Part shown: in pieces, positions 61,539 to 64,000 of the stretch | Layout: the number at the start of each line of letters is the position of its first letter | Numbering within the stretch: position 1 is the stretch's first letter | Origin: B1 sp034439755 | GTDB taxonomy: Bacteria > Bacteroidota > Bacteroidia > UKL13-3 | Reading direction: 5' to 3' | NCBI GenBank assembly: GCA_034439755.1 | Contig: JAWXAZ010000122.1 | Span: 1 to 64,000, forward strand | DNA: 64,000 nt | Translations under genes and position numbers: made by a program | Notes under the pieces: model-generated | Told to the model about the DNA's origin: nothing | Database searches by the model: none | The model's input: the letters and a program-made list of their open reading frames with translations, nothing else

Positions 61539-64000
61539 TTATTTGCCATTAACCTCTGCCAATACCTTGGCATAAAAATCTACATAAGCGGCTTCTTTAA
61601 ACACCGCCTTTTCCATACTTTTTGCCTCAAGATTCTTTAACAAATTGAGCATTTGCTTGCCTTTTTCCCTATCGCTGTTTAACAAGTAGAAATGGGCCAA
61701 ATGCTGCAAACCCACAAGCAAAACTGCGGCATTCTGCTGCTTCAAATAAGCACCATACGCACTTAAAATACTGTTGCGGTAAAAGCCATATTTCCCCAAT
61801 ATACCAGCAAAAAAATCATTCTTATCCGTCACCGCATGCGCTGCATACAACCAAGCAATATTGCGCTGCATCAATGCCGTTTTATGCTGCTCCATCTCCC
61901 TACATTTCTCCAAACACAAAGGCAAATCAGATATGGCCAAAGCTTGCAAACTCGTAGATTTAACCTTATAAGAAATATCGTTTAACCCTTGCAACAAAAT
62001 GCCCCTGCTATAAGCCGAATCGCCCATGTAGGCAATTAAATAAATGGCATCATCGCGCACACCAGGTTGCAAGCCATGCAAAGCCAAATCTTCTATGCGG
62101 CGCGCAAACTTAGGGTATAAAGTATCCTGCTTTTCAACCATAGAAATTCCCGCCATTTGGTAAAAATATTCGGGCTGATCCAAACAATAGGCGACAGCCT
62201 TTTCTATTAAAAATCGCTCCTTGCTATAGTCCAACTCACTTATGGCTTGAACCGACCGTATTTTCGACAAATAATTATCCGATAACTTTAATTGGTTCAG
62301 CCAGAAATTGGGCGATTTTTCTTCCTTAATAACTGCTGGTAAATTGCCCGTGGGGTCTATCCAATACCCCAATAATTTTAACTCCCCTTCGAGCGAATCG
62401 GGTGCCGCAATTTCTACTATATTTTCCCTATGATTTAAAACAATTGGCAATTTATACACAAACACAGAGCCGCCAGCTTGCTCCAACACCAACATCATTT
62501 CGCTGCTTAAATGAAATACCTTAAAACCCGAATCTTGCACTTGGTTCAGCCCAAATTTAAACCCCCCATTTAATGCTTTGCCTAAGTATTTTATATCCAA
62601 AATGGGGTGACCAAATCCATCGAACCACTCCTTAAAAAACTGCTGTAAATCCTTGCCACTGGCCTCTTCCATGGCATGCCTTAAATGATCCATATCGGTG
62701 TATTGAAACGCATTTTTACTCAAGTAAATTTGCATGCCTTTAAAGAAAGCTGTATCGCCCACAGTGTAGCGCAGGTAATGCAAAATCCAGCTACCCTTTT
62801 GGTAACTCACCACATCAAAAACCTCATCGGGCTCGGTATAATAATTCCTAATTGGACTAATTTTATACTTGCCCTTATTCCTTAAATAAGCATTCCAATT
62901 ATTGGCAAAATCCCTGTCGGCATAAACCTTTCCCCTGCTTGCCTCATCATACATATATTCGCCATAGGTAGCAAAACTTTCGTTTAAAGGCAATTGACTC
63001 CAACTTCTACAGGTAACCAAATTGCCAAACCAATGGTGAAACAACTCGTGGGCAATAATGTCTTGCTGTGGATTGTCTAAATGCTCTGTATTGGTATGTT
63101 GAACGCCCTCATTGTGCAACACCGCCGAGGTATTTTCCATGGCCCCACTCACAAAATCCCTGCACACAATTTGCGAAAATTTTTCCCATGGATAATCCAC
63201 GCCTGTTAAGCGCGAAAAAGTTTCCATCATCTTGGGTGTTTCTCCAAAAATAGTTTGCGCATAAGGTGCATAAGCAGGCTCCAAATAATAGCTCACTTCC
63301 TTGTTGCGCCAATAGTCCTTGGTAACCACAAAATTGCCAATAGCAATCATGGTCAAATACGGTGCATGAGGCTTTAATTGTTGCCAATGATCAACGCGTT
63401 TGCCGTTTTTTAACAGCTTAGCATCCACCAACAATCCATTGCTTAAACTCACATCCGCAGTATCAATTGTTAAGTAAATATCTTGTGTATGTTTTTCGTT
63501 GGGCACATCTATGGTTGGAAACCAGCACGAATTATAATTGGTCTCGCCCTGCGACCAAATTTGCCTAGGTTTGTTTGGATCTGTGCCCAATGGGTTTATA
63601 AAATACAAACCACGAGAATCTGTTATGGCTCTGCCACCCTTGCTTTCTAACTCATTGGGTTTGGCTACGTACTGAACCAACACAGAAAAGGTATCACTTG
63701 CGCCATAGGATTTGCTTAAGGTAACAAGCAACTTGCTTTTATCATAAGCATAATTCAAATTAAGAGTGTCTTTTTTTACAATCTGTGCTACCCTTAAAAT
63801 TGCAAATCCCTTAGCATCTAAAGCAACCACATTGCTTTCTTGTGCATATTGCCGCATGCGCAAAACCGCAGTGCCGTATACCCATTGCTTCTGATAATCA
63901 AAAGATAAGTCCAATTTTGTGTGAACCAAATCGTGCACCCTGGCTTCCATAGGTTGATAAGAAACCACCCCTTTACCATGCTGCGGCTTAACCACCACAT
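61539..64000 (-). CDS. M1-family aminopeptidase (5' end outside window)
   Basis: A zinc aminopeptidase, at least 819 residues here. The N-terminal beta domain is followed by GAMENTSAVLH, the exopeptidase motif, and HELFHHWFGNLV plus a Glu 18 residues later (NESFATYG), forming the HExxH-x18-E zinc site. A C-terminal HEAT-like helical region follows (about 560-819). The frame is still open at the right edge, with only a GTG at 63998, so the signal peptide and true start lie beyond the window. Confidence 0.92.
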   Translation of the reverse strand, partial: VVVKPQHGKGVVSYQPMEARVHDLVHTKLDLSFDYQKQWVYGTAVLRMRQYAQESNVVALDAKGFAILRVAQIVKKDTLNLNYAYDKSKLLVTLSKSYGASDTFSVLVQYVAKPNELESKGGRAITDSRGLYFINPLGTDPNKPRQIWSQGETNYNSCWFPTIDVPNEKHTQDIYLTIDTADVSLSNGLLVDAKLLKNGKRVDHWQQLKPHAPYLTMIAIGNFVVTKDYWRNKEVSYYLEPAYAPYAQTIFGETPKMMETFSRLTGVDYPWEKFSQIVCRDFVSGAMENTSAVLHNEGVQHTNTEHLDNPQQDIIAHELFHHWFGNLVTCRSWSQLPLNESFATYGEYMYDEASRGKVYADRDFANNWNAYLRNKGKYKISPIRNYYTEPDEVFDVVSYQKGSWILHYLRYTVGDTAFFKGMQIYLSKNAFQYTDMDHLRHAMEEASGKDLQQFFKEWFDGFGHPILDIKYLGKALNGGFKFGLNQVQDSGFKVFHLSSEMMLVLEQAGGSVFVYKLPIVLNHRENIVEIAAPDSLEGELKLLGYWIDPTGNLPAVIKEEKSPNFWLNQLKLSDNYLSKIRSVQAISELDYSKERFLIEKAVAYCLDQPEYFYQMAGISMVEKQDTLYPKFARRIEDLALHGLQPGVRDDAIYLIAYMGDSAYSRGILLQGLNDISYKVKSTSLQALAISDLPLCLEKCREMEQHKTALMQRNIAWLYAAHAVTDKNDFFAGILGKYGFYRNSILSAYGAYLKQQNAAVLLVGLQHLAHFYLLNSDREKGKQMLNLLKNLEAKSMEKAVFKEAAYVDFYAKVLAEVNGK

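Overview
The window is a piece of a Bacteroidota chromosome of moderately low GC. The main evidence is several large secreted proteins ending in type IX secretion (T9SS) sorting domains, two LruC-domain lipoproteins, a GSCFA-domain protein, many signal peptides of the MKK...AQ type, and repeated TAnnTTTG promoter -7 boxes in place of classical sigma-70 elements. I cannot assign genus or order.

Layout. 0-13 kb: an XRE regulator, a dipeptidyl-peptidase IV, a secreted C25-like protein, a 2368-residue T9SS adhesin-like protein, then tRNA-Met beside a decayed tRNA copy. 13-25 kb: GH25 lysozyme-like protein, alkaline phosphatase, a nucleoside phosphorylase-dprA pair, a UspA protein, two LruC lipoproteins, a GSCFA protein and endonuclease III. 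Two large non-coding minisatellites lie at 23.9-24.4 and 25.7-26.3 kb. 26-38.5 kb: ordinary chromosomal genes (GNAT, MFS, free methionine-R-sulfoxide reductase, dTDP-sugar epimerase, tryptophan 2,3-dioxygenase, RNase HI, UspA, glycosyltransferase 9, a saccharopine/alanine-dehydrogenase-like enzyme, dnaG). 38.6-41.4 kb: a broken HipA-like kinase/DUF3037 pair directly upstream of an intact hipBA module. 41.5-45.9 kb: an outer-membrane protein, tRNA-Arg, MFS, Crp/Fnr, DsbA-like and YjdM-like genes. 45.9-49.8 kb: a cluster of remnants, namely an IPT/FG-GAP secreted-protein pseudogene with a 52-bp triplication, an antitoxin with a truncated toxin, a HigB remnant, an RHS remnant and an IS3-family remnant. 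49.9-64 kb: a T9SS BNR-repeat protein, tRNA-Asn, a PfkB kinase, comEC, an enoyl-CoA hydratase, a MerR/B12-type regulator, a TIGR01777 epimerase, a DUF1223 protein and an M1 aminopeptidase that runs off the right edge.

The most interesting structure is not a gene. A short DNA word, TGGTTCAG (often extended to the near-palindrome GGTTCRRACC), recurs far more often than expected in coding and intergenic DNA. Its coding copies fall in different reading phases, and one inverted pair forms a hairpin after a stop codon. The window also carries dprA and comEC, so a DNA-uptake-type or HIP1-type genome word is worth testing. Second, four plus-strand genes are followed within about 20 bases of their stop codons by unrelated tandem-repeat or low-complexity tracts. 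Third, remnants of toxin-antitoxin, RHS and IS elements are concentrated at 38.6-49.8 kb.
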